From the NCBI RefSeq assembly GCF_900167145.1, contig NZ_FUWG01000002.1, forward strand, positions 333,557 through 397,556: DNA of 64,000 nucleotides, given 5' to 3'. The DNA is from Treponema porcinum. Its GTDB lineage: Bacteria > Spirochaetota > Spirochaetia > Treponematales > Treponemataceae. The translations under genes and the position numbers were made by a program. This document shows positions 44,771 through 53,506 of the stretch, piece by piece. Each line of letters starts with the position of its first letter. Positions within the stretch are counted from its first letter, which is position 1. The notes beneath the pieces are model-generated. The model was given only the letters and a program-made list of their open reading frames with translations. It was not told the origin of the DNA and made no database searches.

Positions 44771-45595
44771 TTATTTCTCTATATAATCGCGTAATGATAA
44801 TCCCCGACGACGATTTCTTAATCTTTTCAATGCTTTTTTTTCTATTTCTGCTATTCTTTCAGCAGATGCTTTCTGAAACCACTCATATTCTTTCTTAAAC
44901 TGCTCAAGTTCTTCCGGAGTCATATTTTCAAAATCAGGATAATCTCTCAGCCTCAATACCTCCATCTGCAAAGGCTCAAGATTGATTTGTTCCATAAGCT
45001 TACCTGAAATCCATATTTGAAAGAGGGAGGTATAGACAGTTGCAAAGCTTCTTATTTCAAATTTTGCAAAATAGCCCATTTGCTTCATATCATCTGTTTT
45101 CAGGTCGATGGAATTTTGCCCGATAAAACTTGTTAACTTTTTATTAGAAAGAATCATTTTTCCAGAGTCTTGATTCTGCCTGCAACTTACCCTAATAAAT
45201 GCCTTCTCAAAATTTACAGCAAAAACCGTGGTAAAATAATACTGCGGATCATGACGAATTAGCCCAAGGTTATCAGACCTCTTGTCTGTAAATAAAAAGA
45301 ACCTTTCTCCATTCAGCATGGAAGAATAGACTTTATCCTCGCTGTTGATTTTTCCTGAGCCGCTATTGCTGTCAACAAGGCTTTCAAATTCTTCCGTAAT
45401 ATTCACTTCCTGAATTTTAAAAGAACAGTTGCTTATGTTTTCTATTTCCGGAGAACACAGGGTTTCTCTAAGAACATCAGAAAGGAAATCCTTAAAGAGT
45501 TCATTTTTCTTTTGCCTGTCCTCAACCGGATGAACCTTATCCTGTAAAAGGTTTTCCTGATTAGAAAAATCTAAAGAAGTATTTGAATCTGACAT
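44771..45595 (-). CDS. Hypothetical soluble protein of the SPFH operon
   Basis: A 274-residue protein with no signal peptide or membrane segment. The middle contains aromatic beta-type segments (HDPQYYFTTVFAVNFEKAF, then YTSLFQIWI), and the C-terminus is a charged helix ending in RRRGLSLRDYIEK. I do not recognise a family. GGGGGT lies nine bases before ATG. It is tightly linked to the esterase gene. Confidence 0.65.
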   Translation of the reverse strand: MSDSNTSLDFSNQENLLQDKVHPVEDRQKKNELFKDFLSDVLRETLCSPEIENISNCSFKIQEVNITEEFESLVDSNSGSGKINSEDKVYSSMLNGERFFLFTDKRSDNLGLIRHDPQYYFTTVFAVNFEKAFIRVSCRQNQDSGKMILSNKKLTSFIGQNSIDLKTDDMKQMGYFAKFEIRSFATVYTSLFQIWISGKLMEQINLEPLQMEVLRLRDYPDFENMTPEELEQFKKEYEWFQKASAERIAEIEKKALKRLRNRRRGLSLRDYIEK

Positions 45596-45673
45596 AATTT
45601 TTACCCCCTATATAATAAATACAAGAAAGGTGTTTTTTTTAAGTAAAATTCTTTAAAAAAATGCAATTTTTTT

Positions 45674-46021
45674 TTACTGCCGGCTTTTTATGATTTCATA
45701 GGTTGATACAGCATAAATCAAAAGCAGAATTCCATTGATAATTATATATGGAGCAAGTTTTATTTTCGTAAATGTAAATACGAGGTTCGAAATTAAAAAG
45801 ACTACAAAAAAGATTGAAGACAGAGCCTGTATATTAATTCCACCCGCTCTGCCCTTTGTCGAAACTGCCAGTATTCCGATTAAAGAAAGAGCCATGCAGA
45901 TTCCGCTCCCAAATGTTATAAGCCAGACAAAGCCTTCTCCTGAATTTATGGCGTAAAAACCATAACCAATTAATCCCGCAATCAAAACTGCAATTACTGA
46001 TAAAAATACATTAAACTTCAT
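45674..46021 (-). CDS. Small four-helix membrane protein
   Basis: A 115-residue integral membrane protein with four hydrophobic segments (about residues 5-24, 31-51, 65-86 and 90-108). No family is recognised. GGGGAAAAAA precedes ATG. It sits between the SPFH gene and the 274-residue gene. Confidence 0.65.
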   Translation of the reverse strand: MKFNVFLSVIAVLIAGLIGYGFYAINSGEGFVWLITFGSGICMALSLIGILAVSTKGRAGGINIQALSSIFFVVFLISNLVFTFTKIKLAPYIIINGILLLIYAVSTYEIIKSRQ

Positions 46022-46045
46022 TTTTTTCCCCTATTGATTGATTAA

Positions 46046-47389
46046 TTAAAGCTGTGGTGGCACTGGAGGAACAGACGGAACCGAGCCCGCAAACAGACCT
46101 GCAAGTTCTGGAATACTTCCCGCTGCCTGCCAGTTTGCCATTCCACTTTTCCAGACAAGACTCTCTTTTGTAAACTGACCATTCGCCGCCATTGTAGATA
46201 AAACAGAAATTGTGTAAGGACCTGTCGAAGTCCCGTTTACAGCCAGATGATAACTGTCATTTCCCGGAACCGGCGGTACATTCTGAGCCTGTGGCGGCAC
46301 CTGCTGATTCATTCCGTTCATCATGCCGCCAACCATACCTGCCATGTTCTGCCCAATTGCGCTTCCCATTGCCATTCCTGCCATCATTCCTGCCGGGTTC
46401 ATTCCACCGCCATTTCCAAGATTGATTCCCATAGCACCGTTTGCACCCATTTTGCCAAAAGCATTTGCGCCCGCAATTCCAACCTCTGCCTGTTTTTCAA
46501 GCTGGAACGCAGAAAGATTTGCAGTTTCATTCTGAAGACGCTGTGCCTGAGCCATGCTTTCACGCTGAATGCGCAGGGTTTCTTCCATGTTTGTGAGGTT
46601 TGCATTGGTCTGACGCTGAATTGTCTGACTTGTAATATCCTGAGTAACGGCTTTGAGATTGTGGTATCCATCAGAAGTTTTATCAATATCGATTGCATCT
46701 ATATCAACTGAACTTACTGTTACACCAAACTCATTCTGTAAACGTTTTTTTAGAGATTCTTCAACTACATCGTTAATTTCTGTAAGTTTACGCTCAAGCT
46801 GAATTACAGGAATTCCTTTTTCTGCCGGAATATTTGAGACAACGCCCTTTACATATTTTGTTACAGCAGATTTTATCTGAGATTTAAAATCTTCCAGGTC
46901 AAAATTTATCAGACGATGAAGTTTAATGAACTCCTTGTAATCTGTGATTTTAAACCGAATGTCTCCTCGAACAGCCACAGGAACTGCATAATCAAGAAAA
47001 CGGGGATCTGCAACATCAAAAAATGGAACGGCAAATCTTGTTTGAATCAGACCTGCAAGATTGATAAAGTAGATTTCTGCCTGAAAAGGACTTGCCCCGC
47101 CAAAAGCCGCCCCTACAATACCTGAAAGAACTGGGAAGTTTCCTGTTTTTATTGTCTGATCAAAAGGACCTTCAATAAAATCTTGATTACCCTTTTCTCC
47201 CGGATATACAAAAACCGCAACTTCGCCGTCCTTTACCCTAAGGCTTGAACCATAGCGGATTGCATTTTCTTTTTTAGTTGAATTTACATCCTCTCCAACC
47301 GGCCGCCATTTCCAGATTAAATATTCTTTTTCATCACAGCGGATTACATCCATCAATCCGCCTTCGTTTTTTTTATTGAACAAGCCCAT
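46046..47389 (-). CDS. SPFH-domain protein with C-terminal GYF_2 domain
   Basis: A 447-residue protein of the YdjI/virion-core-like SPFH group, a prohibitin/band-7 relative that assembles on membranes. The start DVIRCDEKEYLIWKWRP is typical. The SPFH domain is followed by a coiled region (about 245-290), a Gly/Met/Pro-rich linker, and a C-terminal GYF_2/DUF4339 module (SYHLAVNGTSTGPYTISVL, then LVWKSGMANWQ). GAGG lies eight bases before ATG 47389. It overlaps the end of the preceding gene by 17 bases. Confidence 0.85.
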   Translation of the reverse strand: MGLFNKKNEGGLMDVIRCDEKEYLIWKWRPVGEDVNSTKKENAIRYGSSLRVKDGEVAVFVYPGEKGNQDFIEGPFDQTIKTGNFPVLSGIVGAAFGGASPFQAEIYFINLAGLIQTRFAVPFFDVADPRFLDYAVPVAVRGDIRFKITDYKEFIKLHRLINFDLEDFKSQIKSAVTKYVKGVVSNIPAEKGIPVIQLERKLTEINDVVEESLKKRLQNEFGVTVSSVDIDAIDIDKTSDGYHNLKAVTQDITSQTIQRQTNANLTNMEETLRIQRESMAQAQRLQNETANLSAFQLEKQAEVGIAGANAFGKMGANGAMGINLGNGGGMNPAGMMAGMAMGSAIGQNMAGMVGGMMNGMNQQVPPQAQNVPPVPGNDSYHLAVNGTSTGPYTISVLSTMAANGQFTKESLVWKSGMANWQAAGSIPELAGLFAGSVPSVPPVPPQL

Positions 47390-47819
47390 TAGTTTTTTCC
47401 TCAACAAATATAGATAAATCATTAGTAAACTTTTCTTTTATATCGTTTTTTAAAACATTAAATCTATGATTAGAAGCTTTAGTGTCGTATTCACGAACAA
47501 AATTCATTTCAACAGAAGGTACGATATAAATATCAGGGATTACTGTTATATCTTCAAACTTGCCTTTATAATCCACGAAAATATAGTAATGATTTTTATC
47601 TTTTAAATTCTCTTTATATTTTTTATTCAAAGGGAAAGAATTTGAACCACCCTTTACATCAATAGTTAAAGCTTCGCTTCCCTTTTGAACTATAATGTCT
47701 ACCTTTTTTGTGTTTCCAAATGACATAAATGCATTTGCTCCAACTCTTTGAAGAAGGCTAAGTACATAAAGTTCAGATGCAAAACCGGTTCTTTGAGCGT
47801 CTTTTCGATTCTTCTTCAT
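47373..47819 (-). CDS. PD-(D/E)XK-like protein
   Basis: A 148-residue small protein with the order Glu (GFASELYVLSLLQ), Asp (KVDIIV) and D-x-K (LTIDVKG) that fits the PD-(D/E)XK nuclease core. Several such small proteins are found beside restriction or repair genes; catalytic activity is not proven. It lies between the zinc-ribbon protein and the SPFH protein, overlapping the SPFH gene. Confidence 0.65.
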   Translation of the reverse strand: MKKNRKDAQRTGFASELYVLSLLQRVGANAFMSFGNTKKVDIIVQKGSEALTIDVKGGSNSFPLNKKYKENLKDKNHYYIFVDYKGKFEDITVIPDIYIVPSVEMNFVREYDTKASNHRFNVLKNDIKEKFTNDLSIFVEEKTNGLVQ

Positions 47820-47821
47820 AA

Positions 47822-48586
47822 TTATCTAATCTTATACTCCTTTTTTATCAGTTTGATTTGTTCTTGAGCATTTTTATCATTCATAAAGACAAGTTTTGAT
47901 TTAGTAAGAGTCTGACGGATTTTTGTTTTCCAAACTTTATTCCATAATGCTGTCTTTTTACCTTCCTTTGTAAACATATTGCTTCCAGGCTGAATTTGAG
48001 AACAGGAAAGCATCAAAAATTCGATTACCGATTCTTTTGTGTTTGGAACTATAAATGTTTCAATTAAATTCCGCTTTTTTTGTTCTTCCTGGGTTAATGG
48101 CGGGCGCATAATTACACCAATAAAAATTAAAATGAAACCTCCTAGAAAAAGAGGACTTCCAGAATCCATATGTAATTCTTCTGGGGTAATTCCAAAAAGA
48201 AACATTCCTGCTGCTAACACAAACAAAAGTATTTTTCCTATTCCAAAATACTCTTTTTTATCTCTATCATCACTTGATTCATATCCTCCTGATAAATCTG
48301 ATAAGCGATTAAAAAAATCTTTCACAGAACTCTCAACTTTTCTTCCTGAAAGTTCTCGATTACACTCTGGGCAAGTTATAGCAAAAGAATCAGAAATCCT
48401 TGCATTACACCATGGACACCTCTTCTCAACTCCTACATAGGTAACCTTTCTTTTTGTGTCATCTGCAACATTCTCATTTATTCCAGGGATTGGCGGAGTC
48501 TGTGTTCCAGAAATCGGAGCTCCGCATGTATCACAAAACTTTGCATCATCATTTAACTGCTTACCGCAGTTTGTACAAAACTTCAT
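47822..48586 (-). CDS. Zinc-ribbon membrane protein
   Basis: A 254-residue protein with two zinc ribbons at the N-terminus: CTNCGKQL...CDTCGAPI and CPWCNARI...CPECNREL. Two membrane helices follow at about residues 117-134 and 145-160; the C-terminal 90 residues are cytoplasmic and basic. The zinc-ribbon plus membrane layout is common in operons with SPFH proteins. The role is unknown. Confidence 0.75.
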   Translation of the reverse strand: MKFCTNCGKQLNDDAKFCDTCGAPISGTQTPPIPGINENVADDTKRKVTYVGVEKRCPWCNARISDSFAITCPECNRELSGRKVESSVKDFFNRLSDLSGGYESSDDRDKKEYFGIGKILLFVLAAGMFLFGITPEELHMDSGSPLFLGGFILIFIGVIMRPPLTQEEQKKRNLIETFIVPNTKESVIEFLMLSCSQIQPGSNMFTKEGKKTALWNKVWKTKIRQTLTKSKLVFMNDKNAQEQIKLIKKEYKIR

Positions 48587-48611
48587 TTTTCCACCTCAAT
48601 TTTCAAAAAAA

Positions 48612-49043
48612 TTACTTCTTCTTTCCAAATATGCCAAAGCCTTTAGAAATGCCGGCAAACGACTTTTTCATCTGATCTGCAAGCTGATTTTTCATTTCAT
48701 TCATAGGCTCGGCCATCGTATCTTTTACCATATCTCCCATTTCTGAAAAGGCATCTTTTATTGGAGCGGCAATGTCTTCTTTAATCTGTTCTGTTGCAGT
48801 AAGCTGACCATTTGCTTTTCTGTTTTCATAATCTTCTTTTTTTTCTGCCGCAGCTTTTTCTGCGAGGCTCTTACATTTTGCCGAGCAGTAATGTTTGGTC
48901 GAAAGACTTACAACGCGCTTTACAATACCAAATCCCATCTGCTCAACAAATCCGCCGTTCATATCATTTTTAATATAAGCGCCACACCAATCACAATAAA
49001 TATCACCTGTCTGAGATGTTTTCATTTTGTTTAAGAAACCCAT
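48612..49043 (-). CDS. Zinc-finger protein with amphipathic tail
   Basis: A 143-residue protein. A treble-clef-like zinc motif is formed by YCDWCGAYI and HYCSAKCKSL. The C-terminal half is a charged amphipathic helix ending in Lys. First gene of the leftward operon that leads to the SPFH protein. A binding partner within the operon is likely. Confidence 0.7.
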   Translation of the reverse strand: MGFLNKMKTSQTGDIYCDWCGAYIKNDMNGGFVEQMGFGIVKRVVSLSTKHYCSAKCKSLAEKAAAEKKEDYENRKANGQLTATEQIKEDIAAPIKDAFSEMGDMVKDTMAEPMNEMKNQLADQMKKSFAGISKGFGIFGKKK

Positions 49044-49206
49044 AATTCACCTTCCAATGCTTTGATTTTTTTCGTTCCCTTCGGAATGCCTTCAATTCTA
49101 CCACATGGCCTAAAAATTCCTTTGAGAAAACTTCCTAATAAAAATGGCAAATTTTTTAGGAAAATTTCCCAAAGATAAAATTGCGATTTGTTGTATACTG
49201 ACAGAC

Positions 49207-50274
49207 ATGGATAAAAAGCAAGCTGCCGGCTCTGGATTTAAAATTAAAACCCTCTTTAAAATTGAGTTTATTTTCATTTATATTGCCGTACTGAACTTTG
49301 GATTTTCCATCGTCTGCAAAACTTACACAAATAAAAAGATTGCCAATCTGAATTCCCAGATGATTAAGATTCAACTGGAAGAAAACAGCGGCATTTTTAA
49401 TCATCAGAATCTGATTCAAAAACTGGAGTATGATTACGAGCCTTTCACCTATTTTGATTCCGGACTTAAGGCCGAACTTTCTCAAATCCTTACCTTTCTG
49501 GGCGAAAACAAAAGCACGATTGAACCAATCATCACTTTCCAGAATCACATGCACCAGACAGAAAGCCGCCTCAACTTTGGCTACGATTCCCTTCTCTACT
49601 GCTCGCTGATTCTGATTGCTATTGCAGTGTATTTGATTGCAGAAAAATATTTTAAAAACAAAATTGATTTTCAGCGGCTCAAGGTGATGAACGAGGAACA
49701 GTCTAAAATAAGCCGCAACCTTCACGACGGAGTTGCCCAGGATCTTGCCGCCTTAAAGCTCTATCTTGAAAAAGAAGACCTTCCAAAGTCAAAGTTTTAC
49801 GCTCAGCAGGCTTTTAACGAAGTGCGCTATATGATTGGAGCAACGCACTTAGATTTGAATCAGAGTTTTGAAGAAATCGTAAGAAAGATGGCGGCGACTC
49901 TTGAGGCCAACTATAATATTTCTACAAAGGTTTATGTCGGCTCCACAAAGATTCAGAATCTTAACGAAAATATTCAGGTTGAGCTGATACGAATTTTGCA
50001 GGAATCCCTTTCCAATATTTCCCGCCACGCAAATGCCAGCAATGTGGAAATCCGTTTTGTAGACGGCATCGACGATTTTAAATTCATCATAAAAGATGAC
50101 GGAAAAGGCTTTAGCGAAGAAGAAGTGACAGAGAAAAATTCCAAGGGCGGACGCCAGCATTACGGAGTTTCAAACATTAAGGAACGCGTTGAACTTTTGG
50201 GCGGTACGGTAGATTTTATTCACGAAGGAGGAACAACAATTGCAATCACAATTAAAGATTCTGTTTGTAGATGA
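49207..50274 (+). CDS. Sensor histidine kinase, NarL-system type (HisKA_3)
   Basis: A 355-residue membrane sensor kinase. Two membrane helices (about residues 18-37 and 131-149) flank a periplasmic sensor region. The H-box SRNLHDGVAQDLAALK carries the phosphorylated His; the ATPase has the N-box, DDGKGFSEEEV and HYGVSNIKERVELLGG. ATG 49207 lacks a ribosome site, but TATACT ends seven bases earlier, so the mRNA may be leaderless. The response-regulator gene overlaps its 3' end. The signal sensed is unknown. Confidence 0.88.
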   Translation: MDKKQAAGSGFKIKTLFKIEFIFIYIAVLNFGFSIVCKTYTNKKIANLNSQMIKIQLEENSGIFNHQNLIQKLEYDYEPFTYFDSGLKAELSQILTFLGENKSTIEPIITFQNHMHQTESRLNFGYDSLLYCSLILIAIAVYLIAEKYFKNKIDFQRLKVMNEEQSKISRNLHDGVAQDLAALKLYLEKEDLPKSKFYAQQAFNEVRYMIGATHLDLNQSFEEIVRKMAATLEANYNISTKVYVGSTKIQNLNENIQVELIRILQESLSNISRHANASNVEIRFVDGIDDFKFIIKDDGKGFSEEEVTEKNSKGGRQHYGVSNIKERVELLGGTVDFIHEGGTTIAITIKDSVCR

Positions 50275-50923
50275 TCATGTAGGACTGCGGGACGGAATGA
50301 AAGAGATGCTGAAAAGCAAAAATCCGGATTTTAATTTTGTCAGTGCAAGCGATTACGAAACTGCCCTTGAAGCATTAAAGAATAATCCTGACCTTCAGAT
50401 TGCAATCCTTGATTTGAATCTTGACGGAAAAAGCGGGCTGGAAATAATTCCTGAAATCAAAAAAATCAACTCCTCTATTTCCATCATGATTTATACGATG
50501 TTTAATGATGTGATTCATGTTCAAAATGCCCTGCTTAACGGCGTTCAAGGCTACGTTACAAAAGACGCCACAATTGATGAAGTTGCGCTTGCAATCACAA
50601 CGATTTCAAAAGGCAATTCCTACTACAACAAGGCGGCCACAGAAATAATGCAGTCGCTCCTGACAAAAAAAGGACGTGCCAACGACATTACCAATGATTT
50701 GAGCTATCTTTTTGACAATTACAAAGACCTCTCTGCCAAAGAGCGGGAAATTTTCATCCTGCTGTCTCAAAATATGGAAATCATCGACATTGCAAGAAAA
50801 CTCGGTAAGTCAGAGAAAACTGTAATCAATCAGCGGACGGCGGTTTACTCAAAGCTGGATATAAAAGACCGGCACGATTTACTGGAAAAAGCAAAGCTTC
50901 TGGGACTAATCTATGACAAATAA
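50240..50923 (+). CDS. Response regulator, NarL/FixJ family
   Basis: A 227-residue DNA-binding response regulator. Receiver: acidic pair DDH near residue 11, phospho-acceptor Asp in AILDLNLDG, and Lys in VTKDAT. The C-terminal LuxR-type HTH contains SAKEREIFILLSQNMEIIDIA. The start is TTG 50240 with GGAGG eight bases upstream, inside the kinase gene; the next ATG is too far in. It overlaps the membrane-protein gene that follows by 11 bases, so all three are one operon. Confidence 0.9.
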   Translation: MQSQLKILFVDDHVGLRDGMKEMLKSKNPDFNFVSASDYETALEALKNNPDLQIAILDLNLDGKSGLEIIPEIKKINSSISIMIYTMFNDVIHVQNALLNGVQGYVTKDATIDEVALAITTISKGNSYYNKAATEIMQSLLTKKGRANDITNDLSYLFDNYKDLSAKEREIFILLSQNMEIIDIARKLGKSEKTVINQRTAVYSKLDIKDRHDLLEKAKLLGLIYDK

Positions 50924-51512
50924 AAAATCCTATTCTTCTGTTTCCCAAATAATTTTCATTGTCCTCTTTACTGCCTCTTCAATCGGAATAAACTATCTGG
51001 GTGACCTTCTTGCAGGTCTGATTGCATTTCCCCTCTATCTTGATTCCGTGATGACCATTGCAGTAACTGCCTTGTGCGGACTTATTCCGGGTTTAATCTG
51101 TGCCGTTGCTTCAAACCTGCTTTTATACATTTTTGCAAACACAGGAATCATTTTTATGCCCTGCCACATTTCTACAGCCGTAATTGCATATTTTGTTTTC
51201 CGCGCAGAAAGAAAAAATCATCCTAAGGAAAAATTGCTTTCCTCTTCCAGCTTTATGTGGGCAGGTTTCTTTGCAGCTCTTTCAAACTCAATTCTGGGAG
51301 ACACAATGAGCGCACTTTTTTATAAAGCAAACACCTCAATTCCTCAGGTTGATAACGCAGTTCAGGGAATTTATGTAGTTATCCGCAATCTGAATGTCGC
51401 AGCATACATCGGCGGAACTCTAACAAATCTTGTTGATAAAATCATCAGTGCCGCAATCTGCTATGCAGTTTACCGGCTGATTTTAAGAATCACGAAAAAT
51501 ACTTTTCATTGA
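50913..51512 (+). CDS. Multi-spanning membrane protein (ECF S-component-like)
   Basis: A 199-residue membrane protein with five to six hydrophobic segments. The layout resembles small-molecule-binding S components of energy-coupling-factor transporters. Overlapping the response-regulator gene, it may be the target or sensor partner of this two-component system. Identification is by topology only. A ybaK fragment starts at its stop codon. Confidence 0.6.
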   Translation: MTNKKSYSSVSQIIFIVLFTASSIGINYLGDLLAGLIAFPLYLDSVMTIAVTALCGLIPGLICAVASNLLLYIFANTGIIFMPCHISTAVIAYFVFRAERKNHPKEKLLSSSSFMWAGFFAALSNSILGDTMSALFYKANTSIPQVDNAVQGIYVVIRNLNVAAYIGGTLTNLVDKIISAAICYAVYRLILRITKNTFH

Positions 51513-51568
51513 CCAGGTTGAAGCAATTACCGGCTGGTATGATGTCTGCAAAGGCTGAGAAGAATAAA
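51511..51568 (+). pseudogene. Internally deleted ybaK fragment
   Basis: Bases 51511-51535 are identical to bases 41702-41726 of the ybaK-type gene. The next 33 bases resemble the 3' end of the same gene (near 41888-41923), so about 160 bases of the middle are missing. The deletion ends share the short repeat ACCGGCT. What remains cannot encode the enzyme. Confidence 0.75.
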
Positions 51569-51658
51569 AAACAGTCAGATTTTACATCTTTGCAATCTTC
51601 CGCGAAGTAAAGCAATGTATCTGATCATTTTAATATCCGCCTTTTGTGGATGCCATTG

Positions 51659-51793
51659 TTAGCGATAAACAAATGGATAGTCTTTATAGCTGATAAAGTA
51701 CTCTTTATCATTTGTTAAGATCCAGATTCCAAAAGGAGAAATATTTGTAACCTCTGTTTTAGTTGCAACCAAAGTGCTTGTTCCAGTCTGCAT
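51659..51793 (-). CDS. Short DUF2442-like protein
   Basis: A 44-residue product beginning MQTGTSTLVATKTEV and holding the DUF2442 N-terminal signature NISPFGIWILTNDKEYFISY, with AAGGAGG before ATG 51793. Typical DUF2442 proteins are about 80 residues, so the protein is truncated. The frame after the stop encodes no recognisable DUF2442 continuation. It may be a remnant. Confidence 0.5.
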   Translation of the reverse strand: MQTGTSTLVATKTEVTNISPFGIWILTNDKEYFISYKDYPFVYR

Positions 51794-51949
51794 TAATTTC
51801 CTCCTTTCGTTTCTGTCCCTCAACAAATACTGTTCGGAAAGTTTGAGACGGAGGAGCAGAAAGCAGCTGATTCTCATGACTTTTTCACTGAAATTGCGAA
51901 CAAATCTTGACACTATCTATTTTGGAAGGATTTTTAGTTTATCCTTTGT

Positions 51950-52588
51950 CTATTCTTTCCACGCCAGGCGCATTTTAAGAAAATCCTTCATATCCTTGTA
52001 AAAGTCCATTGGCGGCGGAGTAATGTTAATCTGTTTGAGAGCTTCCTGAATCAGAGGATTTTTGTAGCAGCAGACTGCATTTGCCGACGCATAAAAAAGT
52101 ACATCCATCTGGATTTTGTAGGCCGTATCCTGCGTAGTGCCAAGCATCTGAGCAAGCCTGTCCCGGAAGGCGTTTGCCAGGTCGTAATATTTTCTTTTGA
52201 AAATTGCAAGGCGTTCCACTGTAACATTTGTTTCTATCACCGGGTTAAGATAGGAAACATAGCGCATGTAATCTTGATTTGCGTTGACGATTCCAGCCCA
52301 GACTTCCGCAATCACTTCTGTTGTAAAATTGTTGTCCTCTGGAAAAGCCGAAAGCAGGGAGTTATAGTAAGCTGCCATTTTTTCTGCGCAGATTTCCAGA
52401 AAAATTTCTTCTTTTGTTGTAACGTATTTATAAAGGTTGGCACGAGACCAGCCAAGTTTTTCTGCAATCGTGGTAAGTGTAATCTCTGAATAGGGAAGGG
52501 CTGAAAAAAGTTCTGCCGTTGCTTCTTTTATTTGAGAAAGTCGCTCTTCTTTATGCTCATCGCTTCTTGCGCGAATATAATCTGCCAT
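51950..52588 (-). CDS. TetR-family transcriptional regulator
   Basis: A 212-residue TetR regulator. The N-terminal HTH reads ITLTTIAEKLGWSRANLYKYV, a standard TetR recognition helix region; the C-terminal ligand domain is variable. ATG 52588 has no ribosome site, but a promoter on the minus strand places the start of transcription at the ATG. A palindrome just downstream of the divergent promoter at 52,660 is a likely operator. Confidence 0.88.
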   Translation of the reverse strand: MADYIRARSDEHKEERLSQIKEATAELFSALPYSEITLTTIAEKLGWSRANLYKYVTTKEEIFLEICAEKMAAYYNSLLSAFPEDNNFTTEVIAEVWAGIVNANQDYMRYVSYLNPVIETNVTVERLAIFKRKYYDLANAFRDRLAQMLGTTQDTAYKIQMDVLFYASANAVCCYKNPLIQEALKQINITPPPMDFYKDMKDFLKMRLAWKE

Positions 52589-52594
52589 AAAAAA

Positions 52595-52623
52595 ATGATA
52601 GCACAAAAAGAGAATTTTCACAA
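52595..52623 (-). promoter_or_regulatory. Promoter for the tetR-type gene, leaderless geometry
   Basis: On the minus strand TTGTGA (52623-52618) and TATCAT (52600-52595) are separated by 17 bases; ATG follows the -10 box by six bases. Confidence 0.65.
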
Positions 52624-52659
52624 TAAGCAACTTTTTGTCACTAAAACCGCATTTTAGTA

Positions 52660-52712
52660 TTGACTAGTTACTTTTTATGTCGTATTCTTTGGTTAAGTAA
52701 CATAATGTTACT
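52660..52712 (+). promoter_or_regulatory. Divergent promoter and probable TetR operator
   Basis: TTGACT (52660-52665) and TATTCT (52683-52688), spacer 17, form a good rightward promoter. A perfect palindrome AGTAACAT-A-ATGTTACT (52696-52712) starts eight bases after the -10 box, the classic place for a repressor. A related half-site GTTAC lies at 52,668. Confidence 0.7.
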
Positions 52713-52741
52713 AAAAAAGAACAAAAGTGGAGGCAGGAAAT

Positions 52742-52910
52742 ATGTGGGATTTAAGAGGGAGGAGCCCCTCCCTGCGGCCGCACTTCGTTGCGTCCTACCC
52801 ACCCAGCGGGGGACACCCCCTGCCAAAAATCGAAGAACCGTTAAAAAAAATGCACCGCATTTTTTAGGTTCATCGAAATAACGGCTCGAAAAAACTGGTT
52901 GTTTCGCAAC
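52742..52910 (+). repeat. Short frame overrun by a palindromic repeat
   Basis: GGAGG and ATG 52742 follow the TetR-type promoter, but after about five codons the sequence becomes the GC-rich repeat family: AGGAGCCCCTCC hairpin, CCTACCCACCC, and GGGGGACACCCCC (the inverted TGT core). The frame stops at 52867, giving a 41-residue product of no known family. It looks as if the regulated gene was replaced or separated by the repeat. The rest to 52,929 is AT-rich with no gene. Confidence 0.6.
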
Positions 52911-52929
52911 GTCCCCAACGGAGGTTTTT

Positions 52930-53403
52930 ATGAAAAAATCACTTTTTCTTCTATTAGTAAGCATCTTTATTGCATCTTCTGCTTGTGCCTTAAACACGGT
53001 CAATGCAAATGCAGACAAAGGAGAACTTTCTGATATGAAAATTTCAATTCAAATTACAAGCGACTCAGGAAGCCACAAACTTACTGCAACACTGGTAGAC
53101 AATTCTTCTGCCACCGCCTTTTACAATATTTTGAAAAAGGCCCCTGTCACAATCAAAATGAGCGACTACAGCAATTTTGAAAAATACGGACCAATTGGAA
53201 CTTCACTTCCCCGAAACGATACACAGATTACTACCACAGCAGGCGACATCATTTTGTATCAGGGAAACCAGATTGCAGTTTACTACGACACTAACAGCTG
53301 GAACTTTACCCGCCTTGGTAAGGTGGATGGAGTAACACAAGCCGAACTCAAGAGAATTCTTGGAAAAGGTGATGTGACTGCTATTTTTTCTGTAATGGAA
53401 TAG
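52930..53403 (+). CDS. Exported cyclophilin-like protein
   Basis: A 157-residue exported protein with a signal peptide (end CALNTVNA). The mature part matches the cyclophilin-like fold PF18050: MKISIQIT, SATAFYNILKKAPVTIKM, and DIILYQGNQIAVYYDTNSWN. Relatives sit beside flavodoxins and CMD-type genes, as here. ACGGAGG lies before the ATG. Confidence 0.8.
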   Translation: MKKSLFLLLVSIFIASSACALNTVNANADKGELSDMKISIQITSDSGSHKLTATLVDNSSATAFYNILKKAPVTIKMSDYSNFEKYGPIGTSLPRNDTQITTTAGDIILYQGNQIAVYYDTNSWNFTRLGKVDGVTQAELKRILGKGDVTAIFSVME

Positions 53404-53506
53404 AATGAAATGCTTTTGAAAAAACTAAACGCGCTCGATAAAGGGCGACGTTACGAAAACTGGTAATAGATTTAACATCTGGTAATAAATTTAACATAAG
53501 GAGTTA

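Noticed and set aside
51568..51658. Longer DUF2442 gene continuing past its stop
   Set aside because: The sequence after the stop does not resemble the DUF2442 C-terminus, so no single point change restores the family.
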